Positions 56,161 through 63,953 of a stretch of DNA of 64,000 bases are shown in pieces. Below the pieces are notes generated by a model. That model was not told where the DNA came from, did no database searches, and was given only the letters and a program-made list of their open reading frames with translations. Source of the stretch: Arcobacter_B sp049472135 (GTDB taxonomy: Bacteria > Campylobacterota > Campylobacteria > Campylobacterales > Arcobacteraceae); NCBI RefSeq assembly GCF_049472135.1, contig NZ_JBMOVV010000001.1, positions 1 through 64,000 of the forward strand. The letters are read 5' to 3'. Position 1 is the stretch's first letter. Each line of letters opens with the position of its first letter. Made by a program: the position numbers and the translations under genes.

Positions 56161-56871
56161 ATGGATGAAAAAGTAGTGATTTTAAGTGGAGCAGGTCTTA
56201 GTGCAAGTAGTGGAATATCTACTTTTAGAGATGAAGATGGACTTTGGGAAAAACATGATATAAAAGATATTTGTAATGTTGGATGTCTAGATTGGAATTA
56301 TGATAATACAATAAAATTTTATAACTTAAGAAGAGAAGATATAAAAGATAAACTTCCTAATAATGCTCATAAAATGTGTGCAAGGCTTAAAGAAAAGTAT
56401 AGTGATAAAATAGAAATAATTACTCAAAATGTTGATGATTTACTTGAAAAAGCCCAATGTAAAGATGTAAAGCATTTGCATGGATACCTAAAAGAACTTA
56501 GATGTATGAACTGTGATGAAGTAGTAAATATAGAGTATGAAAACCAAGATGAATCAAATAGTACTTGTAAATCTTGTGGAAATAAAATGCGACCAAATAT
56601 AGTTTTTTTTGGTGAGAGTGCTCCTATGTATCAAAAAATGTATGAAGCTTTAAATGGATGTGGACTTTTAGTTGTAATAGGTACTAGTGGTTATGTAATT
56701 GATGTTAGCTTTTTAACTCAGTATGCTGATTTTGCAATTTTAAATAATTTGGAAAAAAGTGAAGCTATTGTAGAGGATTGTTTTACTAAAATCTATTATG
56801 AAGATGCAAATACAGCTTATAAAAAAATAGAAGAAGATATAGAAAATTTTATAAAAAATGGGGAGATTTAA
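56161..56871 (+). CDS. cobB: Sir2-family NAD-dependent protein deacylase
   Basis: 236 residues. NAD motif LSGAGLSASSGISTFRD near the start, TQNVDDLLEKA, catalytic His in HLHGYLKELRC, zinc cysteines in RCMNCDEVV and CKSCGNKM, and PNIVFFGES identify a sirtuin. It removes acyl groups from lysines. The ATG at 56161, after AAGAG, fits the family better than 56143. Its stop overlaps the convergent nitroreductase gene by 4 bases. Confidence 0.92.
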   Translation: MDEKVVILSGAGLSASSGISTFRDEDGLWEKHDIKDICNVGCLDWNYDNTIKFYNLRREDIKDKLPNNAHKMCARLKEKYSDKIEIITQNVDDLLEKAQCKDVKHLHGYLKELRCMNCDEVVNIEYENQDESNSTCKSCGNKMRPNIVFFGESAPMYQKMYEALNGCGLLVVIGTSGYVIDVSFLTQYADFAILNNLEKSEAIVEDCFTKIYYEDANTAYKKIEEDIENFIKNGEI

Positions 56872-56879
56872 TACTCCCC
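56860..56879. terminator. Hairpin at the sirtuin/nitroreductase junction
   Basis: 6-bp GC-rich stem GGGGAG/CTCCCC with an 8-base loop, spanning both stop codons. Rare GC-rich stem in this AT-rich DNA. Confidence 0.45.
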
Positions 56880-57449
56880 TGCAATGATTTGTTCTAAAGC
56901 TCTTTTAGGAACACAATGTGTTTCATCTAATTCTCTGTAATAACTTGTATCAAAGTTACTAGTGTCAACTAGTTTGATTTTTTCATCACTTACTCCTACT
57001 GCTATACCTATCATCACATCATAACAGTCTGGAATAACAAAAAGTTTACGACATAACTCTTTATCTATAGAAGCAAGAGGTGCAGTAGCTAAACCTTTTG
57101 CTTTTGCAGCTAAACTAATAGCTGTAAAAGAAGCACCAGCATCAAACATAGGAAAACCATCTATCATTTGGTCATTTAACATCAAGATAAAAGCACTAGG
57201 TCTTTCCTCTTCGCCTTGTGTCCAGTCTTCTAAATGACTTGCCCATGAAGCACTTCTTGCTAACTTTAGAACATCATCTTCTTTTGTAACTAAGATATAT
57301 TTTATAGGTTGCATATTTTTAGCACTTGAAGTAATACGAGCTAAATCTATAAGCTCTTTTAAATCTTCAATAGTTACCTTTTTGTTTTTTATAAATCTTC
57401 TTGTAGTTCTTGCATTTTGGATTAAAGTTTTTAATTCTTGGTAGTTCAT
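56868..57449 (-). CDS. Nitroreductase family flavoprotein
   Basis: 193 residues, FMN-dependent nitroreductase fold. RTTRRFIKNKKVTIEDLKEL (about 14-33) carries the FMN-binding arginines, and SSAKNMQPIKYILV and IGIAVGVSDEKIKL the other conserved parts. It reduces quinones or nitro compounds with NAD(P)H; the real substrate is unknown. It is convergent with cobB and divergent from the DUF2400 gene. Confidence 0.88.
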   Translation of the reverse strand: MNYQELKTLIQNARTTRRFIKNKKVTIEDLKELIDLARITSSAKNMQPIKYILVTKEDDVLKLARSASWASHLEDWTQGEEERPSAFILMLNDQMIDGFPMFDAGASFTAISLAAKAKGLATAPLASIDKELCRKLFVIPDCYDVMIGIAVGVSDEKIKLVDTSNFDTSYYRELDETHCVPKRALEQIIAGEY

Positions 57450-57510
57450 TTTTTAAACTCTTTTTTTTAATTTCTTGATATTATACCAAATGAAAAAAAT
57501 AGGTAGGATT

Positions 57511-58278
57511 ATGCAAGATATAAAAGAGCTTTTAGATAAAGAAGTATGCCAAAGAAACAGTGATTGTGAACTTTCATATGATAAACCAGATCCATTACTA
57601 GTGGCAAGTAGATATGATGATGAATATATAATACTTTTATGCGCACTTTTTGCATATGGAAATGCAAGATTAATAGTTAAGTTTTTGGATTCCCTTGATT
57701 TTTCACTTCTAGATAAAAGTGAAGAAGAAATAGACAAAGCTTTAGATGGGTTTTATTATAGATTTCAAAATAGTGAAGATGTAAAAACTATCTTTAAAAC
57801 TTTTAGAAGATTAAGACAAGAAAATAGCTTAGAAAACATTTTTTATGAAGGTTATAAAAAACAAAATAGTGTACTTGAGGGATTAGATAATCTAATTACA
57901 AAAATCCATGAAACAGCTAATTATAAATCTCAAGGTTTTACTTTTTTAGTTTCAAGTCCTTTTAAAAGAGATAAACAAGGAAATATAAAAGAAATCGGAA
58001 ATGCACCATATAAAAGATGGAATATGTATCTTAGATGGATGGTAAGAAGTGATGAACTTGATATGGGATTGTGGAAAAGTATAAATAAAAAAGATTTAAT
58101 CCTTCCTCTTGATACTCATACTTTTAAAGTATCACAAAAACTAGGCTTACTTGATAGAAAAACTTATGATTTGAAATCGGCTTTACTGATAACAGAGAAA
58201 CTAAAAGATTTTGATATGAAAGACCCTATAAAGTATGATTTTGCACTATATAGAATTGGACAAGAAAAACTTGTATAG
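57511..58278 (+). CDS. DUF2400 (TIGR02757) family protein
   Basis: 255 residues. Signatures: DPLLVASRYDDEYIILLCAL near the N-terminus, PFKRDKQGNIKEIGNAPYKR, then NMYLRWMVRSDELDMGLW, LPLDTHTFKVSQKLGL and DPIKYDFALYRIG. These helical proteins resemble helix-hairpin-helix DNA glycosylases, but the function is not established. The start at 57511 follows AGGTAGG; earlier in-frame starts (57475 TTG, 57490 ATG) lie on the promoter-like ATATTATA. Confidence 0.9.
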   Translation: MQDIKELLDKEVCQRNSDCELSYDKPDPLLVASRYDDEYIILLCALFAYGNARLIVKFLDSLDFSLLDKSEEEIDKALDGFYYRFQNSEDVKTIFKTFRRLRQENSLENIFYEGYKKQNSVLEGLDNLITKIHETANYKSQGFTFLVSSPFKRDKQGNIKEIGNAPYKRWNMYLRWMVRSDELDMGLWKSINKKDLILPLDTHTFKVSQKLGLLDRKTYDLKSALLITEKLKDFDMKDPIKYDFALYRIGQEKLV

Positions 58279-58710
58279 CCTTATAATAAGGGCTTTGTCA
58301 ATTTTGTGTTTTCATAAAAGCACACTTTAGGCACACTTTGTATGAAAAATTAATCTTAATGTATAATATTACTATTGGGATTAGGTGTCTCATTTATTTT
58401 TTGAGCAAATCATTTATAAACATCGATATAGTATATAAACTTAGATGAATATGCATATTCATGATTTTACTAAGTCCTTAAAAAGTCCTTGAAATATTAA
58501 GTTCACTTATTTTATTCTGTCATGGTTTTAAATTCTATTTTTTTGTAAAATCAATTGTCTTTTTATTTAAATCTATTCGCTTATATTTTTACTAAATGAA
58601 TTACGTGATTTAACTTTATGAAGATTAGTAAATATAATTGGATGATAATTTAAATATATAATTTAAAGTGTATTTTTTTTGTTCCTTAATCCCATAAGGT
58701 TTGTGGAACT
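58279..58710 (+). other. Non-coding region with repeats, before the tnpB remnant
   Basis: About 430 bp without a gene. It holds CCTTATAATAAGG (58280-58292), an inverted pair TTTTCATA/TATGAAAA (58309-58316 and 58341-58348) enclosing a direct repeat GCACACTTT, an 18-bp perfect palindrome (58445-58462) and a direct repeat AAGTCCTT (58472-58479 and 58483-58490). The rest is AT-rich with no ORF. Confidence 0.6.
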
Positions 58711-58908
58711 TTGCAGTTTTTATTTTTTGAACACTTTGTGGAATACGAAAAACTCACTTCAGTACTTCGTGTTCTAAATATAAGAATATTTGAATGTGAT
58801 ACTTGTGATAATATTTTAGATAGAGATTTAAATGCAAGTATTAATATAAAAAGAGTTGGGACATCAACTTTAGCAGGAGAAATTGTAAAAGCTACCTCGA
58901 TAGCCTAA
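58711..58908 (+). pseudogene. Remnant of an IS200/IS605-type tnpB gene
   Basis: Only the C-terminal end remains open. FECDTCDNILDRDLNASINI matches the second half of the TnpB zinc ribbon and the RuvC-III DRDxNASxNI motif. The rest of the protein (about 350 residues, including RuvC-I and II) and the first zinc CxxC pair are missing, so it cannot be active. The first 25 codons may be out-of-register sequence. No tnpA is nearby. Confidence 0.8.
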
Positions 58909-59061
58909 CTTCGTTGATAACTTTGGATTCATATGATAATGATGATTTTAAATTTGTTGGAATAGATAGTTCTGCTGTACCCTCAAAAGATTGTTCTTCT
59001 AATCTTTTTTTAAAACAGCCATTCTTTCAATAGCATCTAATGTTCTATGTAATCTTGACAT
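58892..59061 (-). pseudogene. Frameshifted small ORF at an A7 tract
   Basis: From the ATG at 59061, after a strong AAAAGGAG ribosome binding site, the reading frame MSRLHRTLDAIERMAVLKK hits TAG after 20 codons. Adding one base in the A7 run (59005-59011) joins it to an open frame that continues RLEEQSFEGTAELSIP to a stop at 58892, giving 56 residues. It lies 22 bases after the unknown gene at 59084 and antisense to the end of the tnpB remnant. Either decay or a slippery, switchable small gene. Confidence 0.5.
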
Positions 59062-59083
59062 TTTAACTCCTTTTAATTAAAAT

Positions 59084-60064
59084 TTACTCACAATTTATAG
59101 TTAGATTTAATGGATTATTAGATTTAAATTTTTGTTCTTTTTTAGTATTCTTAATTAAAGTATAAGAAATAGTATATTTTAAAGAATTCATTTGTTTTTT
59201 TGTTATTTTATATTTTTTTGTATGATTTAAAAGTTCCGTTTGCAACTCATCAATTTTATTTAGATAAATTTTATCTTTTTCACAATCAAATATATTATTT
59301 GTTATTTTATAAAATAGTATAAAAGATGCTATATAAGAAATATTTTGTTTATTTCTCATGTAAGGGGTATTCCAATTATGGCTACTTATTATTCTTTCAT
59401 ATTCAACAGAATGATCAACTTTATAATAGTTAAGTATTTGTTCATACCATTTATATATATTTATAAATCTTTCATGTAATTTTTTATTAGTACTAACTTT
59501 CTTCATATTTTCTTTTGAGAAAAGTAATTTTTTTTCATTTAAATGAAAATCACCTGTGTAAATATATATAAAATTTAAATACTCTTCTAGTATGTTTTTA
59601 TTTAACTTGGAATCTCTATCATTAAAATTATTAAGAGAGAATAATTCAATATTTTTATACAATTTCTCAATAAATTGTTCTGCAAAATCTTTTCCATATT
59701 TTTTAGCAAGTCTACCATAAACACCTCTCATAGAAAAATTATATAAATTTGCCTCAAATAAAGAGAACCATACTGCTGCTTCTGATTCATTTTTAGGGAG
59801 TTTCTTTAAAGCTTTATGATAGAAATAATCTCTTGATTCTTTTATGGGAGATAATAATTTACTCTGAAAATCTATCCCTAAACTTTTTACAAAAAAAGCA
59901 TAATATATGTGTATAACATAAGCACTTACAAAATCTTTTCTTGCCTCCTTTAAGACTTCAGGTGCTTTAATCACATAATCTTTATATGTTACTGAATATA
60001 TCCATATATTCAAGACAATAAATAATAAAATAATAGTTATACTTCCCTTCTTAAACTTATTCAT
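59084..60064 (-). CDS. Membrane-anchored protein of unknown function
   Basis: 326 residues. A single N-terminal membrane helix (about 9-25, IIILLFIVLNIWIY-like) then a mostly helical, Lys/Asn/Tyr-rich domain. I see no recognisable motif; four Cys-poor helical segments and the YxxxF patterns give no family. The ATG follows AAAGGATAAAGA. It is in the accessory segment between a tnpB remnant and a serine recombinase, so it may be horizontally acquired. Base use is similar to its surroundings. Confidence 0.7.
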   Translation of the reverse strand: MNKFKKGSITIILLFIVLNIWIYSVTYKDYVIKAPEVLKEARKDFVSAYVIHIYYAFFVKSLGIDFQSKLLSPIKESRDYFYHKALKKLPKNESEAAVWFSLFEANLYNFSMRGVYGRLAKKYGKDFAEQFIEKLYKNIELFSLNNFNDRDSKLNKNILEEYLNFIYIYTGDFHLNEKKLLFSKENMKKVSTNKKLHERFINIYKWYEQILNYYKVDHSVEYERIISSHNWNTPYMRNKQNISYIASFILFYKITNNIFDCEKDKIYLNKIDELQTELLNHTKKYKITKKQMNSLKYTISYTLIKNTKKEQKFKSNNPLNLTINCE

Positions 60065-60597
60065 TCTTTATCCTTTATTTAGCTTTAGTAAAATGATGTC
60101 ACACATAATTTTTCTTCAGTTTTTAAGATTACCTTCATCAGCATCTTTATATCTCATATTTTTAATTTTAATTGCATGTTTTCTTTTCCGTTCTAATATT
60201 ACATCTAAAGTATCTACTTTTACATTTCCTATAACTATTTATTAAATATGCATTATATACAACATGGCCTAAAAATTAATAAATAACATATAAAAAAATT
60301 ATGTATTAAAACACCAATAATCACCTTAGATAAGGTAGATGTAAAACTTTTTAGTAAAAAATATTATTTCAAGCAATTTTAATCTTTCACTATAGTTTTA
60401 ATATATGTATATTAGGGTGATATCATGATAAACCTGCAAAATGTTAATATATTGGGAGATGAAATGTGGGTAAAGAATTGTTATAAAGATGATTAATAAA
60501 AAAAGTTCAACAACCTGTTCTTTTAGGAAAATAGACATTACTTTACAATCATTCTAATATATGAGATAAATAGTAAGTTCAATACAAAGGATTTATT
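60065..60597 (+). other. Intergenic region with gene fragments before the recombinase
   Basis: No full gene. On the minus strand, 60116-60238 is an open 40-codon fragment (ends DADEGNLKN) with no start. On the plus strand, 60425-60496 is a 23-codon ORF (starts MINLQNVNILGDEMW). CCTTAGATAAGG is near 60322-60333. Both ORFs look like decay remnants; no recognised function. Confidence 0.5.
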
Positions 60598-61161
60598 ATG
60601 AATGTAGGTTATGTAAGAGTTTCAACTTCAAGCCAAAATCTTGAGAATCAAATTGATCAACTCAAAAATGCTGGATGTGAAAAGATTTTCTCAGAAAAAA
60701 AGTCAGGAAAGAATGAATCAAATCGTGAACAGTTTAAGATAATGATGGATTTTATAAGAGAAGGTGATGTACTTTATATTACAAAACTTGACAGATTAGC
60801 AAGGTCTGTAATAGATCTTCATAATATTGCAAAGTTTTTACAAAATAAAGAGGTAAACCTAAAAGTATTACATCAAAATATTGATACAACATCTCCAGCA
60901 GGTAGACTGTTATTTACAATGTTAGGTGCTATTGCAGAGTTTGAACGTGATTTGATAAATGAACGTGTTAGAGAAGGAATTGAAGCTGCAAAGAAAAAAG
61001 GTGTTCAGTTTGGTAGAAAAGCTATACTAAGTACAAAACAAAAGAATATTATATATAAGCAACATGAAAAAGGAAAGTCTGTTTCTTTATTATCTAAACT
61101 TTTTCATGTAGCACGTAATACTATCTATAGAGCAATTAAAGATATAGCTAAAAAGAAGTAG
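60598..61161 (+). CDS. Small serine recombinase (resolvase/invertase family)
   Basis: 187 residues. Catalytic Ser in GYVRVSTSSQNLENQ (S9-10 region), YITKLDRLARSVIDLH and LGAIAEFERDLINERVREG complete the resolvase domain, and a C-terminal helix-turn-helix (SLLSKLFHVARNTIYRAIKD, about 163-182) binds DNA. It would invert or resolve short DNA sites. It has no transposase partner here. AAAGGA lies 6 bases before the ATG. Confidence 0.93.
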   Translation: MNVGYVRVSTSSQNLENQIDQLKNAGCEKIFSEKKSGKNESNREQFKIMMDFIREGDVLYITKLDRLARSVIDLHNIAKFLQNKEVNLKVLHQNIDTTSPAGRLLFTMLGAIAEFERDLINERVREGIEAAKKKGVQFGRKAILSTKQKNIIYKQHEKGKSVSLLSKLFHVARNTIYRAIKDIAKKK

Positions 61162-61177
61162 TCAATTTGACTACTTC
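61155..61177 (+). terminator. Hairpin at the end of the recombinase gene
   Basis: Perfect 10-bp stem GAAGTAGTCA/TGACTACTTC with a 3-base loop that includes the stop codon. There is no T-run, so terminator function is uncertain. Confidence 0.5.
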
Positions 61178-61276
61178 ATCTGTTCAAAAATTCAACTTTT
61201 TTTGGAACAGGCTTTATTTTATAAAAACTGCTCAATAAGTAAGAGGTTTTGAAAAACAGATTTTATGAATCAATAA

Positions 61277-62158
61277 TTAAATTACCTTTACTACATCATT
61301 ACGTTTTTCTTTTGATAGATATAGAGCTTTGTCAACACGTTGTAAGCATGTATTAGTTGTATCAGAATTGTTCATTTCAGTAACACCGATACTTATTGTA
61401 ATCGAAGGAAGTTCTTTATCTACATGAGATTCAACTAAAGAACGTATTTCTTGAGCTTTAATATATGCTGCATCAATATCTGTTCTTGGAAGTAAGATAA
61501 TAAACTCTTCACCACCCCAACGTGCAAAAATATCATTAATACGAAGATCTTTACTAATAAGTTTAGTTAATGCTATAAGTGTCAAATCTCCTATATAATG
61601 ACCATAAGTATCATTTACAACTTTAAAGTGATCAATATCTATTAAAAGTAAAGATATATGATCTTTATATCTTTCTTTATTTTCAATTTCTTTTAAAAAT
61701 AATTCATCAAACTTTTGCCTATTATATATTTTAGTTAAATGATCATGATAAGCAAAATATTTATATTCATTTTTTTCTGCAATATATTTAGTAATATCAT
61801 TAAATACAATAATATATTCTGAATCATTTTCTATCTTTTTTATAGTAAGCTCAAAATCAAATATTTTATTATCTTGATTTTGAATAGAAACAATACGATT
61901 TATTTCAGTATGAAAAAACAAATAATCACTCCAGTAGCTATTATCCTTTACATCTGACAGTGTAAAAAACCCATTGTTTTGTATAAAAAGCTTAGCAATA
62001 CAGCCATTAATCTTAGTAAATTCTTCAATAGATTTAACATTGAAAAAATTTAAAAAAGCATTATTAACACTTTGTAATTTATCACTACTTATTATAATGA
62101 TAGGGTTTGGTATAGTATTAATAACAGAGAATAATTTGTTTTCAATTCGATGTTTCAT
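61277..62158 (-). CDS. PAS-GGDEF diguanylate cyclase
   Basis: 293 residues. A PAS-like sensor part (about 8-125: IPNPIIIISSDKLQSVNNAF, FDFELTIKKIENDSEYIIVF) is followed by a GGDEF domain with active-site GGEEF in ARWGGEEFIILLPR. The catalytic motif is intact, so it should make cyclic di-GMP. No membrane helix. It is the only such gene in the window; yajQ at 12437 is a possible c-di-GMP receptor but is far away. Confidence 0.93.
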   Translation of the reverse strand: MKHRIENKLFSVINTIPNPIIIISSDKLQSVNNAFLNFFNVKSIEEFTKINGCIAKLFIQNNGFFTLSDVKDNSYWSDYLFFHTEINRIVSIQNQDNKIFDFELTIKKIENDSEYIIVFNDITKYIAEKNEYKYFAYHDHLTKIYNRQKFDELFLKEIENKERYKDHISLLLIDIDHFKVVNDTYGHYIGDLTLIALTKLISKDLRINDIFARWGGEEFIILLPRTDIDAAYIKAQEIRSLVESHVDKELPSITISIGVTEMNNSDTTNTCLQRVDKALYLSKEKRNDVVKVI

Positions 62159-62248
62159 ATTAGAGTATAACTTATTTAATGAATATTTTCAAACAAAACT
62201 ATAAAGATAGTTTACTATTATCAAGTGAAATAATTATTTAGGAGTTCA

Positions 62249-62577
62249 ATGGATACATCTCTAATTATTTTAATTTACATTCCACATTAACAGCGACTCT
62301 ACTACTAATTGTTTTAACAGTTGTTGCAATACTAGGAATTTGGAAATCAGTAAAATTTCCAACAATTTTTACTTTATAGCTTCCAATTTTAATTCTAGCT
62401 AATCTAACAAATTTTTTTATATTTATAGTATTTACATTAATAAATCTTGCATTAATTAAAATCAAACTTAAAAGTCCTACACCTGAAGGTATTATCAATA
62501 TTCCTTTTTGGATACCTACACTTGGAATAATTGTAAATTTAGTACTTATATTTATTCAAATATTTTCAGTAGTTTAA
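62249..62577 (+). pseudogene. Decayed C-terminal end of an APC-type amino-acid permease
   Basis: An ATG after TTTAGGAG at 62249 runs only 13 codons. From 62287 in another frame the sequence reads ATLLLIVLTVVAILGIWKSV, hits TAG (62377-62379), then continues LPILILANLTNFF and INIPFWIPTLGIIVNLVLIF to a TAA at 62575. The spacing of two hydrophobic helices and the PFWIPTLGI motif is like the last helices of APC permeases. It is broken by a frameshift and a stop. The match is by eye. Confidence 0.55.
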
Positions 62578-62938
62578 ATACTTATTTGAGGCTTAAGAAT
62601 ACAAATATAGACAACAAGATATTCATCTACTAATTTCAATTTTAAATCTTACTTTGAAATGCAGATACTTGTAATAAATATATAAAATTAGTTTTATGCT
62701 ATCACTTAAAATTTTTGAGAATCAATTGTTAATTAGAACTATTTCAAACTTTATGAATAAAAACTTGCTATTTTTATTTATTTCAGATATAGTGTGGTAC
62801 TTAAAGAAAAAATTAGTACTTATTTATTGTTTGCTTTTTATTGACTTCAATGTCAACACTTATCTCTCTAAAATTTAAAACCCTGATTTAACTTTACTAA
62901 AACTTCTTAAATGAAGTAATATATATAAAAGGATTTCT
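62578..62938 (+). other. Intergenic region before the cold-shock gene
   Basis: 361 bp. A 60-codon ORF (62696-62878) has no ribosome binding site and I do not call it. A short inverted repeat TTGAC-N6-GTCAA lies at 62841-62856, and ACTTC/GAAGT (62902-62917) may form a 5' leader hairpin just before the cold-shock gene. Confidence 0.5.
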
Positions 62939-63157
62939 ATGTCAAATAGATACAATGGAACTGTAAAATGGTTCAATGATGAAAAAGGTTTTGGATTTAT
63001 CCAATTAGAAGATAATAGCAAAGATATATTTGTTCACCATAATGAGATTAATAATAGAGGTTATGGAAGAACTTCTTTAAAAGATGGACAAAAAGTTACT
63101 TTTAATATTGGTGTAAATCAAAAAGGTGAACATGCAACGAGTGTAGAAACTCTATAA
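62939..63157 (+). CDS. Cold-shock protein
   Basis: 72 residues, OB-fold. RNP1 KGFGFIQL (about 16-23) and RNP2 DIFVHH (about 29-34) are intact, with GTVKWFNDEKG at the start. It binds single-stranded RNA and DNA as a chaperone. It has an N-terminal ARG-free start and TTSVETL-like end usual for the family. Good AAAGGA at 62929-62934. The methyltransferase gene follows after 5 bases. Confidence 0.95.
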   Translation: MSNRYNGTVKWFNDEKGFGFIQLEDNSKDIFVHHNEINNRGYGRTSLKDGQKVTFNIGVNQKGEHATSVETL

Positions 63158-63162
63158 ATGTT

Positions 63163-63813
63163 TTGTCTAATATACGATATAAATATCAAACAATAGTATT
63201 TGATAATGTTGATATACATTTAAAAACACTTAAAAATACTCAGCAATTCTATGATAAAAACAATGAAGCTCAAGACTTAGGGATAAATTCTTCGTCTTGG
63301 TCTTTGTTTGGAGTATTATGGCCTTCAAGTCACATTTTAGCTAACTATATTTATCAATCTGATACTACTTCAAAAAGAATTCTTGAAGTTGGATGTGGTA
63401 TTGGTTTAAGTAGTTTACTTTTAAATCATTTACATCAAGACATTACAGCAACCGATTATCATCCAGAAGTAGAAGCTTTTCTTGTAAATAACTCAAATTT
63501 AAATAATGATACAGATATTCCTTTTCATAGACTAGACTGGGAAGATAAATTTTTAACAAAAATTGGAAAATTTGATTTAATAATAGGAAGTGATTTACTT
63601 TACGAACAAAATCATGGAGAGTTACTTTCTCATTTTATTAATCAATATGCAAATAATAAATGTGAAGTAATAATTGTTGACCCAAGTAGAGGTAATCATT
63701 CAAAATTTAAAAAAGAGATGATAAATTTTGGGTTTAAATATAAAAAGATAGATACATTGAAATATTCTGATAAAGAATTCAAAGGTTCTATCCACAAATA
63801 CAATAAAGGATAA
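63163..63813 (+). CDS. Class I SAM-dependent methyltransferase (METTL21-like)
   Basis: 216 residues. SAM motif ILEVGCGIGLSSLLL (about 72-86), followed by TATDYHPEVEAF and LIIGSDLLYEQNHGE, the DLLYE motif of the protein-lysine methyltransferases of the METTL21/METTL18 group. The WSLFGVLWPSSHILANYI entry region fits too. The substrate is unknown. Start TTG at 63163; no ATG is available, and it would be coupled to the cold-shock gene. Confidence 0.82.
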   Translation: MSNIRYKYQTIVFDNVDIHLKTLKNTQQFYDKNNEAQDLGINSSSWSLFGVLWPSSHILANYIYQSDTTSKRILEVGCGIGLSSLLLNHLHQDITATDYHPEVEAFLVNNSNLNNDTDIPFHRLDWEDKFLTKIGKFDLIIGSDLLYEQNHGELLSHFINQYANNKCEVIIVDPSRGNHSKFKKEMINFGFKYKKIDTLKYSDKEFKGSIHKYNKG

Positions 63814-63815
63814 AA

Positions 63816-63953
63816 TTGACCATACTAACAATGGAATATAAATATATAGTTTTTTTAAAACTACTAAAGAAAAAAGAAAAGCTTGAAGATGCTTGTTCAA
63901 AATCTGGATTAACTATGAAAGAAGCATCTAAGCTTATAAACATAGTATTATAA
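63816..63953 (+). CDS. Small hypothetical protein (45 residues)
   Basis: TTG at 63816 lies 5 bases after AAAGGA (63805-63810); an in-frame ATG is at 63831. The product begins MTILTMEYKYIVFLKLLKKK and has LEDACSKSGLTMKEASKLI, which looks like two helices, possibly a mini helix-turn-helix. It follows the methyltransferase stop by 2 bases, so it may be coupled. Function unknown; it is too short for confidence. Confidence 0.45.
   Translation: MTILTMEYKYIVFLKLLKKKEKLEDACSKSGLTMKEASKLINIVL

Noticed and set aside
62265..62498. 77-codon antisense ORF over the decayed permease
   Set aside because: The plus strand reads as a permease tail, so the antisense frame is its shadow; no ribosome binding site.
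62696..62878. 60-codon hydrophobic ORF before the cold-shock gene
   Set aside because: No ribosome binding site or promoter, and composition typical of AT-rich spacer.
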